A DNA stretch of 64,000 bases, from the NCBI GenBank assembly GCA_002917075.1, contig NTMA01000027.1:372001-436000 (forward strand), in the 5' to 3' direction. This document shows positions 34,949-46,536 of this stretch, piece after piece; within the stretch, counting starts at the first letter, position 1, and every line of letters begins with the position of its first letter. Source of the DNA: Hawksworthiomyces lignivorus (Eukaryota > Ascomycota > Sordariomycetes > Ophiostomatales > Ophiostomataceae). The translations under genes were made by a program, and so were the position numbers. Under the pieces are notes generated by a model. The model made no database searches. It was not told where the DNA came from and saw only the letters and a list, made by a program, of their open reading frames with translations.

Positions 34949-35673
34949 GTTGGGACTTGATTGGGAAATTATCCGGCTATTGTCCTTTATGCAGGAATTC
35001 GCCTAGCAGAACTTCTCAATTAGGTCTAAACAATATTACGTTACATCTCACCTTCGTATCAAACGCGTTAAATATCAATTGTGGGATACAAGAATATCCA
35101 AATCCTCAACATAGGAAGCAATTGATTCCTTAGTGACATACTCGTACATGGAACGTGTTCGTCTTAAGAAGAGTACAAAAAAGCAGGTACGAACAACTGA
35201 CAGTTCTTTAAGGTTCTTTCTGACTTACCTCAATGTGGAAGGCACTCAAATCTATGACGAAACTGTGATGGTAGAACACGAGCTACCTGCACGTAGAAAT
35301 CCGAAGAAACCAGCATGTCGTGAGCAAATATAAGTGTTTCTCTCTATGGTGTCTACGAATATGGTGACTAAAAGCCGTAAATTAACATATGCTTTATTTG
35401 TCAAAGAGCTTGCTGCGGAAAAGGCTAGCAATGAACGGCAAATTTCACTTCGTACAGAGTCAGACTAACCTTCTGAGGCAAGTTTGAACAAAGAATGGCG
35501 TCTTGGCTTGAAATTGATATCACAATGTAGGGCTAGAAAGTGTTGTTTGAAAATTTTGTACAGAAGAGAGAGCACACGTCTGAGAGGTTCCCATATCACC
35601 ATGAATATCATTGCTGGATATCACAAAACACACCTCTTGCAAAGCACCCATCCACCAAATTCACATTTATGGA
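34949..35673. other. Spacer between tRNA-Arg and the FAD monooxygenase gene
   Basis: About 0.7 kb of AT-rich sequence holding the tRNA upstream region and the monooxygenase 3' flank. Nothing else seen. Confidence 0.45.
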
Positions 35674-37254
35674 TTAAGCCTTCTCAAGTGGCTCCTCTGC
35701 AAGCGCCCTTTCTACCTCCTCGTCCACGTTGTATCCGTATAACCATGGCTGAACCTCAGGACAAGTCCAGCGGCTGGGGAACGGCGCTTTGAGCTGCTCA
35801 TTGCCCAGCTGTGACAGGAATAGTTGGTCACGCGCTTCTTGCTCGGGCCCATTGAGCATATGGAATGAGTCTCGCTAGTTACCAGAGTTAGTGGACCTAG
35901 TATTAGAAAGAAGGTTCTTAAACAGGGCAAGGATATCGCGGACGGCAACATGCCTGTTTGAATGCCTCTTGCACAATAGCGTCACCTCTGCTCTTCCTCA
36001 ATTTTTCATATAATTTTAATGCACTGGGAAGCTGCTCTCGGCTCGTGATCTTGCCTAGAAGGAGACCCAGGACAGCGCCATCCTCAATTGCCGAGTTGGC
36101 CCCTTGCGCCAAATATGGAAGCATCGGATGGCATGAATCTCCGCTGCCCAGTTGTCAGCATTTACTCATATTCCATCAGGAAAACAGGAAGCATTTGAGG
36201 CTTACACAAAAACTGCATTTGACTCCGCACTTACCCAGTGCTCAAGCTCTGAGCCTGGAATAGCACCATAGTCAGTAAACGAGAGGACGACAACTTAAGC
36301 CTTGGCAGACCGTGAACCTACGATGCATCAATTTCCACTTGTCTACCTCCTTGACCAAGTCAAGGAACCGCCCCAATATCGGGTCCCAGTCACGGAATAG
36401 TGTCCTCATTTCTTCCACAGACCCCGGTTGACGCCTCACTCCCTCTGGCAGGTCGTCTGGAACTAACAACACTACATTGTATAGCTTACCCGCCCTCAAC
36501 GAGTATCCAACAGCATGTGAACCAGGGCCGATCCAAAAATGGACAGATGGTTTGCTCACCCACTCTCGCAGCTCGAGATCCTCGATCTTATCCAGCGAAA
36601 GCAGAATGCGGTAAGCTATGTCGCCAGTCGGCATCGGCGGATCCTTCCGGCCTAAAAAGCACTCTCGGCACTTGGACCACAAACCGTCTGCTGCAACAAT
36701 GAGATCCGCCTGCGTCGTCTGCCCGTCTTGCAATGTTACGGTGGATTTCTCAAAGTCGACAGCGTCCACTTTGGATCCGAGTCGGACAGTCACACCCAGT
36801 TCTTTTGCGCGATCGTACATAGCCAGCTGCAGGTCTACCCGGTGAAGGTCCACAAAAGGTGCGCCGTACCGGTCACGCATCTTTGTGTCGAAGTTTTTCT
36901 CCATGGCGAGGACCATACCGTCCGAGTAGCGGTGCACGGCGAGATAGGTGGGCTCGGCGGCGGCCAGCCACAGCTTGGCAGACATGCCCCATTGTTGAAG
37001 GATCCGGGTCGAGTTGGGTGTGACTTGCAGGCCTGCACCGACCTTTGAAAGAATCGGGGTGAGAAAAATGAGATTAGATTTACGCAGGGGCTTATACAGG
37101 CAGTGCCACTCACTTCAGCAAGTTCCTTGGCTGACTCGAAGACTGTTACTTTGTGTCCTGACAGAGCACACGCGATGGCAGCCGCCAATCCACTGAGGCC
37201 GGCTCCTACGACCGCTATGTCAAGTACGACTGAGTGCAGAGACTGATGTTGCAT
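35674..37254 (-). CDS. FAD-dependent aromatic-type monooxygenase (salicylate-hydroxylase-like)
   Basis: Five exons: 37254-37114, 37042-36322, 36254-36206, 36143-35954 and 35874-35674; 433 aa with phases 0, 1, 2 and 0. Predicted flavoprotein hydroxylase using NAD(P)H and oxygen. Motifs: FAD-binding GxGxxG (AVVGAGLSGLAAAIACALSG), VGAGLQVTPNSTRIL, the DG motif DLIVAADGLWSK, and the second FAD-binding motif rebuilt by splicing (VFVGDSCHPMLPYLAQGANS, then AIEDG). The C-terminus has RDSFHMLNGPEQEARD and ends EEPLEKA. Intron 4 (35953-35875, 79 nt) begins GCATGT rather than GT, has CTAAC and ends in CTAG: a GC-AG intron. An in-frame ATG at 37335 would add 27 residues; 37254 is preferred because the FAD motif normally lies close to the N-terminus. 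Substrate is unknown. Confidence 0.88.
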
Positions 37255-38724
37255 GATGACTGACAGAATCTTTCGGTGCTGTTCTTCGGCAGCTGCGCGG
37301 TTGTCGTATCTAACACTTGCGATCTTTTGCGGCAAGAAATTTAATTGTTGGTTAAAGGTTGACGAGGCGCATTCAGAATTTCGTGATATTTAACGACCTC
37401 AGTCTGTTGTTCTTGCTCTAAGGTTGTAGTATCTCTCTATTCTCTGCCACACAGGCACGAGGCGAGAACCAACGCGATGTGCTCTTAGCCCTTATTTCCT
37501 CTGGTTTTGTCTAAACTTCACGTTCGTTGGGAACCCAATTCATGAATGGTCATCCGATGTAATAAATTTACGACAATAGATCGTATGCCACAAGCTCTGG
37601 AGAATAACCTTAAATAAAGGGAGGAAAAGTGAGATATAAAGTCAAGCAGGTCAATGATTTTTAAGAGTCCGAAGAACCAGCTATCTCCCCCTCCCCGCAT
37701 CCGGCATAGAGGCTCGGCTTTTGCAACTCCACTGTAACTCTCCAGTCCACCAGTGTCGCAAACTATTAACAGTGTCATCAGCTATGAACAAACTCGAATG
37801 AGCTCATCTGGTATAACTAGAGCGATCGCGAAACCTCCAGAAACATAGACAAAATCCGAGACCTACTTTTTAGATTATTGTGCTACGGAGTAGAGAAGTC
37901 TACAGCTGTTGTTGAATATAATGATGCGAGGCTCCTTCCATGAGAAGTTTTGAACCGCCGCCAATTGAAATGCCATCACAACCTCGGTCTAAATCATCTT
38001 CAAGCAAGCATACGCCTAAAGAAATGCAATATATCGCACCTAGAACAAGTCAAGCCAAATGAGTCTCTAGTCATTCTAAGACGTCATTGTGACTATATAG
38101 AACACAATTTTGACCGTCAATAATATTGTCGATCGGTTACAACTCTCGGCACACTTAAAATGACAACACTTATACATGTAAGCAAAGTGCTGGCAGTAAT
38201 ACTCTTAGGCGGCTAAAATAGAATTTCAGCGGTATCCTCGCGAGCTTAACGCTTATCTAAGAAGCGTTCCCTTGACAGAGCTTGTGACTAAGATTGCATT
38301 GTTGGATGGAGTACGGAAATACAGATTCGGCTTTTCTAAACGAGGAGAATATTTCGACTGCTAACGTATGCTATTCAAATACTTCAGCTAGGAATATAGA
38401 CCGCTTATTTGACATTATAAAGGTTGCACAGAGCAGAGCTCTGAACCAGTGACATCTGCTTCTAGCTTAGAAAGATATATATTGTTACTAAGGCATGTAA
38501 AACCCCTTAACAGTCAAGTCGGAGCAGGGTTGTAAAATTCATTAGAATTATTACAGCCATGTCATTGCTGCACATCAGCTGAGTTTACGCCTGCCGTGAG
38601 CTACCATGGATGTATAATACCGATACAGACACATAGCATTCCAATTCCACCACTTCAGTTTGTAACTACTTACATCCAGCGACATCCTTTCTCTTTGTGG
38701 TGTCCATCCCGTTCTATCTCTTTA
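37255..38724. other. Gene-free AT-rich region
   Basis: About 1.5 kb upstream of the monooxygenase gene. Markedly AT-rich between 37.8 and 38.7 kb; TACGGAGTA at 37884-37892. No gene seen. Confidence 0.45.
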
Positions 38725-39672
38725 CTACTGCCCATCTAGAGGCTCATCCGCCTCGACGCCCTCCCAAACTTTCTGGATGGACGCCACGGCCTTGTCGTCA
38801 AGCTTGCCGTGGGCAATCCACTTTAGCGTCTCGTCCAGCTGCTCCAAGTTGCTCGCGCCGACGATGAGCGCATCGCCGTGCTCCTCGCTCAGAATCGAGT
38901 TCCACGCCACCCACCGGTAAGCTAGCTCGCCGCGCGAGACGCCCTCCTCGTTTGCCGCGGCTTCCCATTTGCTTAGGCTGTTGAGGTAAGACGGCTTGTT
39001 GTAGATGTTGTAGAAGATGCTGCCCTTGGCGAAGCGGCCCTTGCCATCGTTGAAGTCCTGGACCGACTTGGTCAGCAGGCCGCCAGCCAGCGGGCTGTAA
39101 GCAAAGAAGGAGATGCCGAGCTTGCGCAGCGTGGGGAACAACTCCTTCTCGGACTTCCGGGTGATGGGGTTGTAGTTGCCCTGGTACACAGTAGGCAGCA
39201 CATAGCCTTTTGCCTTGGCATGGTCGTAGATTTCTTGGACGGTCTCAGCCTTGTAGTTCGACAGACCGAACCGTTTGAAGAGGCCCAGGCGGTACACCTC
39301 GTCGACGCCCGCAAGCGTGTCTTCAATTGGTGTGTTTTTGTCTGGGAAATGTAGGTAGAAAATGTCGACCTGCTTCACGCCGAGGCGGGCAATGCTCTCC
39401 TTGGCCGAGCTGACCACATAATCCTTAGTCGCCCACGACAGTGACTGGTTAGTGAAGCCACTTGTGTTGCCCCACTTTGTGTCGATGGTGAAGCGGTCGC
39501 CGGCGTGAATCTGACCGAGGCGCTCCTCTGATTTGCCATAGACCTGAGCAGAATCAAGGCGAGTAACACCGTTGGCATCTAGAACAGCGAAAACCTTATT
39601 GATATCTTCATCGGAGTTGAAGGGATCACGGTTGCCGATACCGGCAGCACCAAATACGACTTGAGCAGGCAT
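38725..39672 (-). CDS. Aldo/keto reductase (AKR7/aflatoxin-aldehyde-reductase-like)
   Basis: Single exon, 315 aa, complete. NADPH-dependent reductase of aldehydes or ketones with a TIM-barrel fold. The catalytic tetrad is visible: Asp40 and Tyr45 (RLDSAQVYGKSEERLG), Lys66 (TIDTKWGN) and His108 (DIFYLHFPDK). GLSNYKAETVQEI, VYQGNYNPITRKSEKELFP and FFAYSPLAGGLLTKSVQDF are typical of the AKR7 branch, and the C-terminal DALIVGASNLEQLDETLK is a cofactor-binding region. Its promoter region is shared with the zinc alcohol dehydrogenase gene 3.2 kb away, transcribed in the opposite direction. Substrate unknown. Confidence 0.93.
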   Translation of the reverse strand: MPAQVVFGAAGIGNRDPFNSDEDINKVFAVLDANGVTRLDSAQVYGKSEERLGQIHAGDRFTIDTKWGNTSGFTNQSLSWATKDYVVSSAKESIARLGVKQVDIFYLHFPDKNTPIEDTLAGVDEVYRLGLFKRFGLSNYKAETVQEIYDHAKAKGYVLPTVYQGNYNPITRKSEKELFPTLRKLGISFFAYSPLAGGLLTKSVQDFNDGKGRFAKGSIFYNIYNKPSYLNSLSKWEAAANEEGVSRGELAYRWVAWNSILSEEHGDALIVGASNLEQLDETLKWIAHGKLDDKAVASIQKVWEGVEADEPLDGQ

Positions 39673-42600
39673 TATAGAAGATTTGCAAAAGAGGAGAGGA
39701 AATAGTGAATTTTGGTAATTATTGCAAGTGTCTAGAATTTTTCTGAAATGGTTGGATGTGAATAGCCGTGTAGCAAAAAGATACTTGTTGGGTACGTGGC
39801 TCTTATATAGCCATGAAGGTGCTCAAGGCTGAGGCTGCAGTCAATGATGAAACCATTTTTGTTGATGGCATGCTTATAAAAGCTATACATTCATCGGAGA
39901 CTTTTTGCTCCTACCAAACCTTCGGCTGAGGTGAGATTAAGTTAGTCTTCGCAGATAGATAGAGATTTGTCACTTATTTCTGCAAGCTACGGAGTTCAAT
40001 GTCGTAAAAGCAACGTAAGCTGCCATGCATCTTCCAACTTCTGTAACAAAAGCCCGCCATTTGTGCCGTCGGGATTGATAAAGCCGAGCGTTTATCCCCT
40101 CTTTTATCTTGCAAGCCGGGCTTTTATTGTATAGGCCTCTACATACTGTATTTTGGCAGTTGCTCTGCCGACCGGTTCCAGCGCAAAGTTTCACACAAAT
40201 GGCACAATCGGCACCTCCTGACATAACCCGCGTGAGCGATGGCGTGAACTCAATGCACGCAGCAAAATGCCAATTCAACAACGGCTTTGCTGTGTCGTAA
40301 AGCGCAAGGACAAAAAATTGAATGGAAAGGAACGCGCTGTGAGGAACCCACCAGGAGGACACGAAACTGAGCTCGGAGATAGGAGCTACGAATACCGTTC
40401 CTTGCTCCACGAGCGACACCGCCGCAGCGGGGACGAAGTCTGTCGGATTCTGCTGCGTCCGAGAGAGAAATCGGAGAGAACCTTCCCGAAGAAGTGGGTC
40501 CTCGGTCATGTCAAGACGAGGGACTGACACGGTCACGCGGAAGAAATCCCACAACCGAACCGTATGCTGATGTCGGAGCAGTCCACCTTCATTACCTAAT
40601 TTGTCTTGGGGCATATTTAAGAGGAGTTGATAAATACTATGTATATGTATGTATGTATGTACGGAGTATGTGTCCCCTAATACTACCGTTCCAATAATCG
40701 CTAGCGCCGCGCGGACCTCCATACATATACAGACACTTTGTATGTGGAATGTACAAATCGTTGAAGAAGACCCATTGAAACGAACAAGCCCCAGTGTTGA
40801 CGGAATCGCTCCGGCCCAGTGAATGTCTGGTGCAAGGTGACAGAGAACAGGGGTCCCTAAAAACAGCTTGCAGAAGATACAGGCTATGAAAGACACAAAA
40901 CGTTACAGAGTGCACTTTTCTTGGTAAATGGAATATCCTTTATCTGTAGTGCACCAAGTCCTTAGAACTTCATTGGAGTGCCCTAATTCAACACTTCAAT
41001 TGACCACGGAAGACATCCGAATTGTCTGCCTGAGTTTTGAGTTTCAGTTGTCCTCTCGGCCGTGTATGTCGATTTTCTGCAGCTGAGCAGATTAGGCCTA
41101 GTACTGGAGGCAGAGTATGGTACATTAACCCCCACGGCGCTTCACTCGGAAACCGCTACCGCAATTGAAGCCGCCACCTGGCCAAACAGCTCTCAATGAG
41201 GGAAGCAAGGCGCTTTTAGTGCGGGAAGGCGAGGCGGCCGAAGACCAGAGGATACTACGTAGCTAGGTCGGAAAGACAAGGGTAGATATACAAAACGAGT
41301 TTTATATTGGCGATAGACGTTTGCCGGGGGCAGCTATACTTGCACAATCGACGATAGAATGATGCGGGTGTTATGCACGCAAAAGGGGGTTGGCAGAAAG
41401 AAGGTCCAGCAGAAGATAACTCAGGTGAAACGGCAAAGAGAAGCGAAGCACAAACATAAGTCGTAGGGCCCAGTCGGCTGCTGATATAGATCGTTTAACG
41501 GACAAGATTTCAGAGGCTCCAGTAGTAAGATGGCACAAGAGAAAAAAAGGCAGCCGTAGGCTTATGTGATCGGCGCTTTTGCTAGCATCACCGTGCACAG
41601 TAGAATAAGAAAATAGTAACTGAAGATGCAGAACAGACAGAGTGAGAGGGGCGAAAGGCAGGGTGAAAACGGTTGCTTGAGGTCGTACCAAAGACGGGGA
41701 AGACGCTGGCTAATGAAGGAATATCGGATATGTACCTTCAGCTGTCCATGCGAAAATGACAAGGCAAGGACAGCTTTGCGGAAGCCAATAATGGTCTTCG
41801 AAAGAGAGCTACCATCCCAGACAGCAGTCAAAAAGCATGGCTAGGTTACACCTCATTAGCGGTTTCTTTGGATCACAGTGGCAGGGGATTGAGTCGGGGG
41901 CTAAGTGCACCCGTATTTACAGCAGTTCCATTGCAACGGGATGAAGCGCGTGGGGAGCTTTGTTTGGGGCGAAGCGTCCGGAAAAGGTAGCGATACAGAT
42001 CCACTTGCCTGGACAAATGCGGTGTAAATTGTACTGCTACATTACTAGTGTACGGGGTGCATAGTGGCCCCTATTTCACTGTAACGAGAGAAAACGCATG
42101 TATCGATAACTATCCAACGATAAGTCTTTTTTGCATGATTCTGTTTTGTTCTGTCAAGTTGTTGGCAGAACGCCATTGTTTCACGAGAACTTTTCATAAA
42201 GTGGCTGAGCCTGTCGGGGGATCAATTCCGATAAACAGACAGGGGGCGCAACTTGGCTTCGACTTGCTCTACGACTATACATAGATGCCTGTATGGAGTA
42301 CGGGGTACTTTGACAGGGACCTGAGGCGTTTCTTAGAGGTGCAGTACGCATATTTACGCGAAGAAAACCATATTCGTTAAGGTAGCAAGGTGCCATAATT
42401 TAACTATATGTAGATATGGTACGAGACAGAGATAGATAGTCCAACGAGATCTTTAGCCACGAGCGCATTCGCCTTACATACATGCATCGTATGCAACAAC
42501 CCTTACATAAACCCACATGGTGTTGGAGGGTTTGTGCATATATGTGCATGCTGAAGTGCTTTGCTCGATTCTGGTCTAGCCTCCCTGCCGACGTACGGAC

Positions 42601-42917
42601 AATCAGCCTTTCCCTCTTTTATCTTCCAATGGGTGTATTCCTTGCAACTTTGTCACTGATGAATGCATGGGACAGGCCTGGTCGATGTCGAGTAGGACTG
42701 CAGAAAGATATGCAGAACGACCAGGCCGCCTGACCGGATAGATACAAAGGGAGGCTAGAAAGTACAGAATATATAAGTATCACTTGCGTCTTTTTATTCC
42801 CGTTAGCAAGATAAAGCCTCGAATACCAATTATATATTTAATTATATACACTCTTATTTGCTAGTTCTCTCTTTTTATTAAAATTGGTCATTTTTATTTG
42901 GTTCACGACTATATAAA
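39673..42917. promoter_or_regulatory. Long divergent intergenic region between AKR and ADH genes
   Basis: About 3.2 kb. No supported gene. It includes a GTAT microsatellite (about 40,641-40,660) that runs straight into TACGGAGTA at 40660-40668. It must contain both promoters, near 39.7-39.9 and 42.7-42.9 kb. Confidence 0.4.
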
Positions 42918-44151
42918 ATGACTGCTGACACTGTTGAATTCTTCGCCTACCGTGGTTCGAAGGAGAACCGCGTGGTGCCCGTCAAGACGACCCGCCAGAT
43001 TGGACCACGGGAATGTCTCGTGGAGATCACCCACAGCGGCTTCTGTGCCACGGATACCCATTTCACTGGCGTTGACTTGGGTCTTGGGCACGAGGGCGTA
43101 GGAATCGTCCGCCGTGCCGGCTCAATTGTTTCACAGCACAAAATGTATGACTCGATCCTGGCTTGCTTCTATTTTTTTGATGTCTCCTAACACGTCTGCT
43201 AGTGGTGACCGTGTCGGCTGGGGATTTGTTCACGAGGCTTGCTTCAACTGCAAGCAGTGCCTGTCCGGGGGCGAGATCTACTGTCTGAAGCGCAAAATGT
43301 TTGGCTTTGCCAACCTAGACCAGGGTTCACTAGGCAGCCATGTTGTGATGGATGAGAACTTTCTGTTTCCGATCCCAGAAGCCATGTCGTCGGAAGACGC
43401 TGCGCCGCTCATGTGCGCCGGCTCCAGCGTCTTCGGCTCACTACAGCAGCATGGCTACAAGTCCACCGACCGCTGCGGTGTCATTGGAATTGGCGGTCTA
43501 GGCCATCTCGCCATCCAGTTCGCCCACAAAATGGGTATGGAAGTTGTGGCTTTCTCGACCACAGAGGGCAAGCGGGAAGAGGCAATGAAATTCGGCGCGG
43601 ACTCATTCTACGTCACGGGCGGCCTGGACCCGAGCAAGGGCGATAAGCTGCCCGAGAGCGTGGGTCGGTTAGATCACCTCTTGGTGTGCAGTACAGTGCA
43701 GCCTGACTGGCATCTGTATCTAGACGTACTAGAGCCACGTGCCACCATCTACCCCCTGACGGCCTTCGAGACGGACGTCAAGTACCCGCACCTGTCGCTC
43801 ATTTTCTCTGGCGTGACCATCCAGGGCACAATGATCTCTACAAAACAAGGCTATATGGAAATGATGGCGTTTTGTATCAAGCATAACATCAAGCCTGTCA
43901 ACCAGCTGTACCCTATGACTGCAGAAGGTATTGAGAAATGCAAAAAAGATCTGCTTGAGGGCAAAATGCGGTACCGGGGAGTTCTAGTCTCCGAAGGTGC
44001 GGACCGGAGCGCGGAAGGAGAGGCAGCTGTGGTTGTGATATCACAGACCAATGGGAAGAATGGCACGAACGGAGAAAAGAAAAGTTCCAATGGTGCAACT
44101 GAGGCTGAGAAGACAGAGGCTGCAGCCGAGGCATATGTGTATGAAAAATAA
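42918..44151 (+). CDS. Zinc-dependent alcohol dehydrogenase (MDR superfamily, CAD/ADH6-like)
   Basis: Exon 1 is 42918-43144, intron 43145-43202 (GTATGA...CCTAACAC...GCTAG, 58 nt), exon 2 43203-44151; 391 aa. Catalytic zinc ligands: Cys43 (HSGFCATDTH), His58-Glu59 (GLGHEGVGIV) and the Cys in AAPLMCAGSSVFG. Structural zinc Cys89, 92, 95 and 103 (ACFNCKQCLSGGEIYC). The NAD(P) Rossmann loop is GIGGLGHLAIQFAHKMG. About 45 C-terminal residues form a low-complexity Asn/Gly/Lys/Glu tail beyond the usual end of the family (after KMRYRGVLV). Expected reaction is reversible alcohol-aldehyde oxidation; substrate unknown. Splicing gives SQHKIGDRVGWGF, matching the family at the junction. Confidence 0.92.
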
Positions 44152-44484
44152 AGTACTACTACCAGACGTATTCTATATTGTGCAGCTACAAGCTAAGAAT
44201 TTGAAAAAAAAAAAAAAAAAAAAAAAAAATTCCAGAAGATGAATATATCGCACATCCGAACTCAACCTCTGGCATAGTACTGTATTTTCCTGTTATATTC
44301 CACAGATTGTACCTTTAATTGAGATTTGTGCAAAGAGAATTGAATCGTCAAAGTGAGAGTTAGGAGACAGCAACAGGTGCATCCTCCATGCCATATGAAA
44401 AATAATTGCTATAAAAAATACAATTGCAGAAACTGATACGCGCCCAAAAACACTTTTTAAGAGAAATCACAACAAGTTCCATTT
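44152..44484. other. Short convergent intergenic region
   Basis: 3' flanks of the ADH and CBM18 genes, including a 26-nt poly-A run at 44204-44229. No gene. Confidence 0.5.
44204..44229. repeat. Poly-A run (26 nt)
   Basis: Uninterrupted A run on plus about 53 bp after the ADH stop codon. Confidence 0.8.
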
Positions 44485-46536
44485 TCAACTCCGCTTACGG
44501 GCGAGCCTGCTCGGCACGGTCATCGATCTTGCTAGCTCCGTAACCGTTATATGCTGCAAGCTCGTTCGTGTATGTATACGGGTTGACACAGTCACATATT
44601 CAATTGTCGTGGAGATGGCGTACGCTATCTGCGGTGCCGGCGTCTCGGCAATGAAATTAGCGAGATGGGGGTTGTGATTCGCCGGTACCACACTGCTGCT
44701 ATTTGTCCCCACTGTTGCAACTGGGCGCTGTGTTTGGGTGAGCGAGACTCTAACCGTGCTGACGACCGTCATAGTTGTCAGTTTAGATACCAAGACCGTC
44801 GCTGTTGTAGTGACAACGGCGGCGACTGTGGATGTTGCCGTTGTGTGCTCTGTATGCGTCGTGTTGAGCAGGCTATAGGCGACGTGAGTCGAGGTGGTGT
44901 TCAGGATGTGGGTCACAAAGGCTGTCGAAGTCGCTACTGATGTGGCCGTCACAACTACTGTGTGGGTGCTTTGAACCACCTGAGTGGAATTGACGGCAGC
45001 GGTCACAGATACGGTATGTGTCTCACTAACCGTATTTGTGTGTGTGCTGTAGATGGTTGAAGTGTGTATGTCATCAACAGTGCGCGTTGCATTGACCGTG
45101 TGTGTCGTGTTTACTGTACGTGTGGCATCTACCGTATGTGTGGCGTCTACTGTATGCGTGGCATCAACCGTATGTGTGGCATCAACTGGATGTGTGGCAT
45201 TAATCGTACGAGTGGCATCGACCGTACGAGTGGCATCGACTGTACGTGTAGCGTTGACGGTGTGTGTAGAATTTAGCGTGTGTGTCAAAATGGCGGTGGA
45301 AGTTGCTGTTGCGGTAGATGTAGCATTCCAAATCTTTGTTACGTCAACAGTTTTTGAAATGGAGGTTGTTACAGGAACAAGGTGTGTCTCGTTAACAGTA
45401 TGCGTCTGGTTGAGTGTCTTGGTGGTGAAGACATCGATCGTTTTTGATACAGATGTTGTGATAGGTATAATGCTCGTCTGGCTGATAATTTGTGTTTGGT
45501 TCACGGTGTGCGGAACCGTCTGGGTGAGAGTGTGCGTTTGCGTCAATGTCTTCGTGATGGTAACATCGGCAATCACAGTCGACGTAACAACAGTATGAGA
45601 CACTGCAGTAGACGTCGACACCGCTACGGACTGCACTGTTGATGTTGTTGTTGCATTGCTCCATCTTGTCGTAAACAGGGTCGAGGTAAGATAATTAACG
45701 CTCGTCCGCTCCAGGGTCGTTAGAGAGGTATTCCAGAGGGTCGTGTATATTGTGTGAGTGTTGAGCAGTGTGGCGGTGGTCGTCTCGAGCACTGTTTTGG
45801 TCAAGGTCGATGGGACAGTAGAAGTAACCAGAGAGGTGGCAGTGCTTGTGGAGGTTGCTGTTGTAGAGGCAGTGTCGGTTTTTGTCGCGGTGATAGTTTG
45901 ATGCACAGTGTCAACTGTCGTGAGCGTCACCGTAGCAATAGCTGTCTGGTTCACGACTACTGAGATAATAGAAGCCACCGTTGTGGACGTCGTCAAAGAC
46001 GTAGAAGTCTTGACGTCGGTGGTGGTCGTGGTATAGTATTGGGGCTTCTGGACTACCGACGTTGTCGTGGTAGTGCCCGTTGAAAACTTTGTAAATGTTT
46101 TCCACGTGAACGAAGTCGATACAATGGGTACCACGCGGGTTACCGTAGTAGTGGCCGTCTGCTGGATGGTGATGACTGATGTGACGTACACAATGGTGCC
46201 GGAGGTCGTCGTCGTCGGGTCGCTCTTGTTATTGTCATGGCTTCCCGGTGCTGTCGTGGTTAGAGGCGCGTTGCTGGTGGATCCATTGCCAGCTTGAAGG
46301 TACTGCCCCCCACACAATCCGTAGTTTGCTTGACATCCATCCAAGCAGTGCTCGGTCGAATTGCCACACCAGCCATGTTCCGAGCAGCAGTTGCCATACA
46401 CAGAGCCTTTGCATGTAACGCCCAATCCAGAGCCACATGCGCCATCTTGAGAGGCCGGGATGTCAGCGGTAACGAAAGATGCGAATATAATCGTGGCTAT
46501 CGCCAGGAGCATAGAAAGCCGGTGCGTTAACCCCAT
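44485..46536 (-). CDS. Secreted chitin-binding (CBM18, hevein-like) protein with Thr-rich repeats
   Basis: Single exon, 683 aa. Signal peptide at residues 1-24 (ending FASFVTA). One CBM18 domain at about 32-75 has all eight Cys (34, 42, 50, 51, 57, 64, 68, 75) and the chitin-contacting SEHGWCG motif. The remaining ~600 residues are Thr/Val/Ser-rich with many TTT, TTV and NxT/S sequons, including eleven units of a six-residue T[HR]TV[DN]A repeat and related longer-period motifs (SKTIDV, SKTVDV). No C-terminal hydrophobic segment, so no GPI anchor is predicted; the protein ends LARSMTVPSRLARKRS, a basic tail. Likely an extensively O-mannosylated wall or extracellular protein held through chitin. 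Adhesion or protection of chitin are inferences. Confidence 0.88.
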   Translation of the reverse strand: MGLTHRLSMLLAIATIIFASFVTADIPASQDGACGSGLGVTCKGSVYGNCCSEHGWCGNSTEHCLDGCQANYGLCGGQYLQAGNGSTSNAPLTTTAPGSHDNNKSDPTTTTSGTIVYVTSVITIQQTATTTVTRVVPIVSTSFTWKTFTKFSTGTTTTTSVVQKPQYYTTTTTDVKTSTSLTTSTTVASIISVVVNQTAIATVTLTTVDTVHQTITATKTDTASTTATSTSTATSLVTSTVPSTLTKTVLETTTATLLNTHTIYTTLWNTSLTTLERTSVNYLTSTLFTTRWSNATTTSTVQSVAVSTSTAVSHTVVTSTVIADVTITKTLTQTHTLTQTVPHTVNQTQIISQTSIIPITTSVSKTIDVFTTKTLNQTHTVNETHLVPVTTSISKTVDVTKIWNATSTATATSTAILTHTLNSTHTVNATRTVDATRTVDATRTINATHPVDATHTVDATHTVDATHTVDATRTVNTTHTVNATRTVDDIHTSTIYSTHTNTVSETHTVSVTAAVNSTQVVQSTHTVVVTATSVATSTAFVTHILNTTSTHVAYSLLNTTHTEHTTATSTVAAVVTTTATVLVSKLTTMTVVSTVRVSLTQTQRPVATVGTNSSSVVPANHNPHLANFIAETPAPQIAYAISTTIEYVTVSTRIHTRTSLQHITVTELARSMTVPSRLARKRS
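45075..45275. repeat. 18-bp tandem repeat array inside the CBM18 gene
   Basis: About eleven degenerate 18-bp units encode the six-residue repeat T[HR]TV[DN]A on the minus strand. Units differ mostly at synonymous positions or by His/Arg and Asp/Asn exchanges, so the array is old enough to have diverged but still register-perfect. Confidence 0.8.

Noticed and set aside
45075..45275. CRISPR-like tandem array
   Set aside because: The 18-bp units are contiguous, without spacers, and encode a six-residue protein repeat in a eukaryotic gene.
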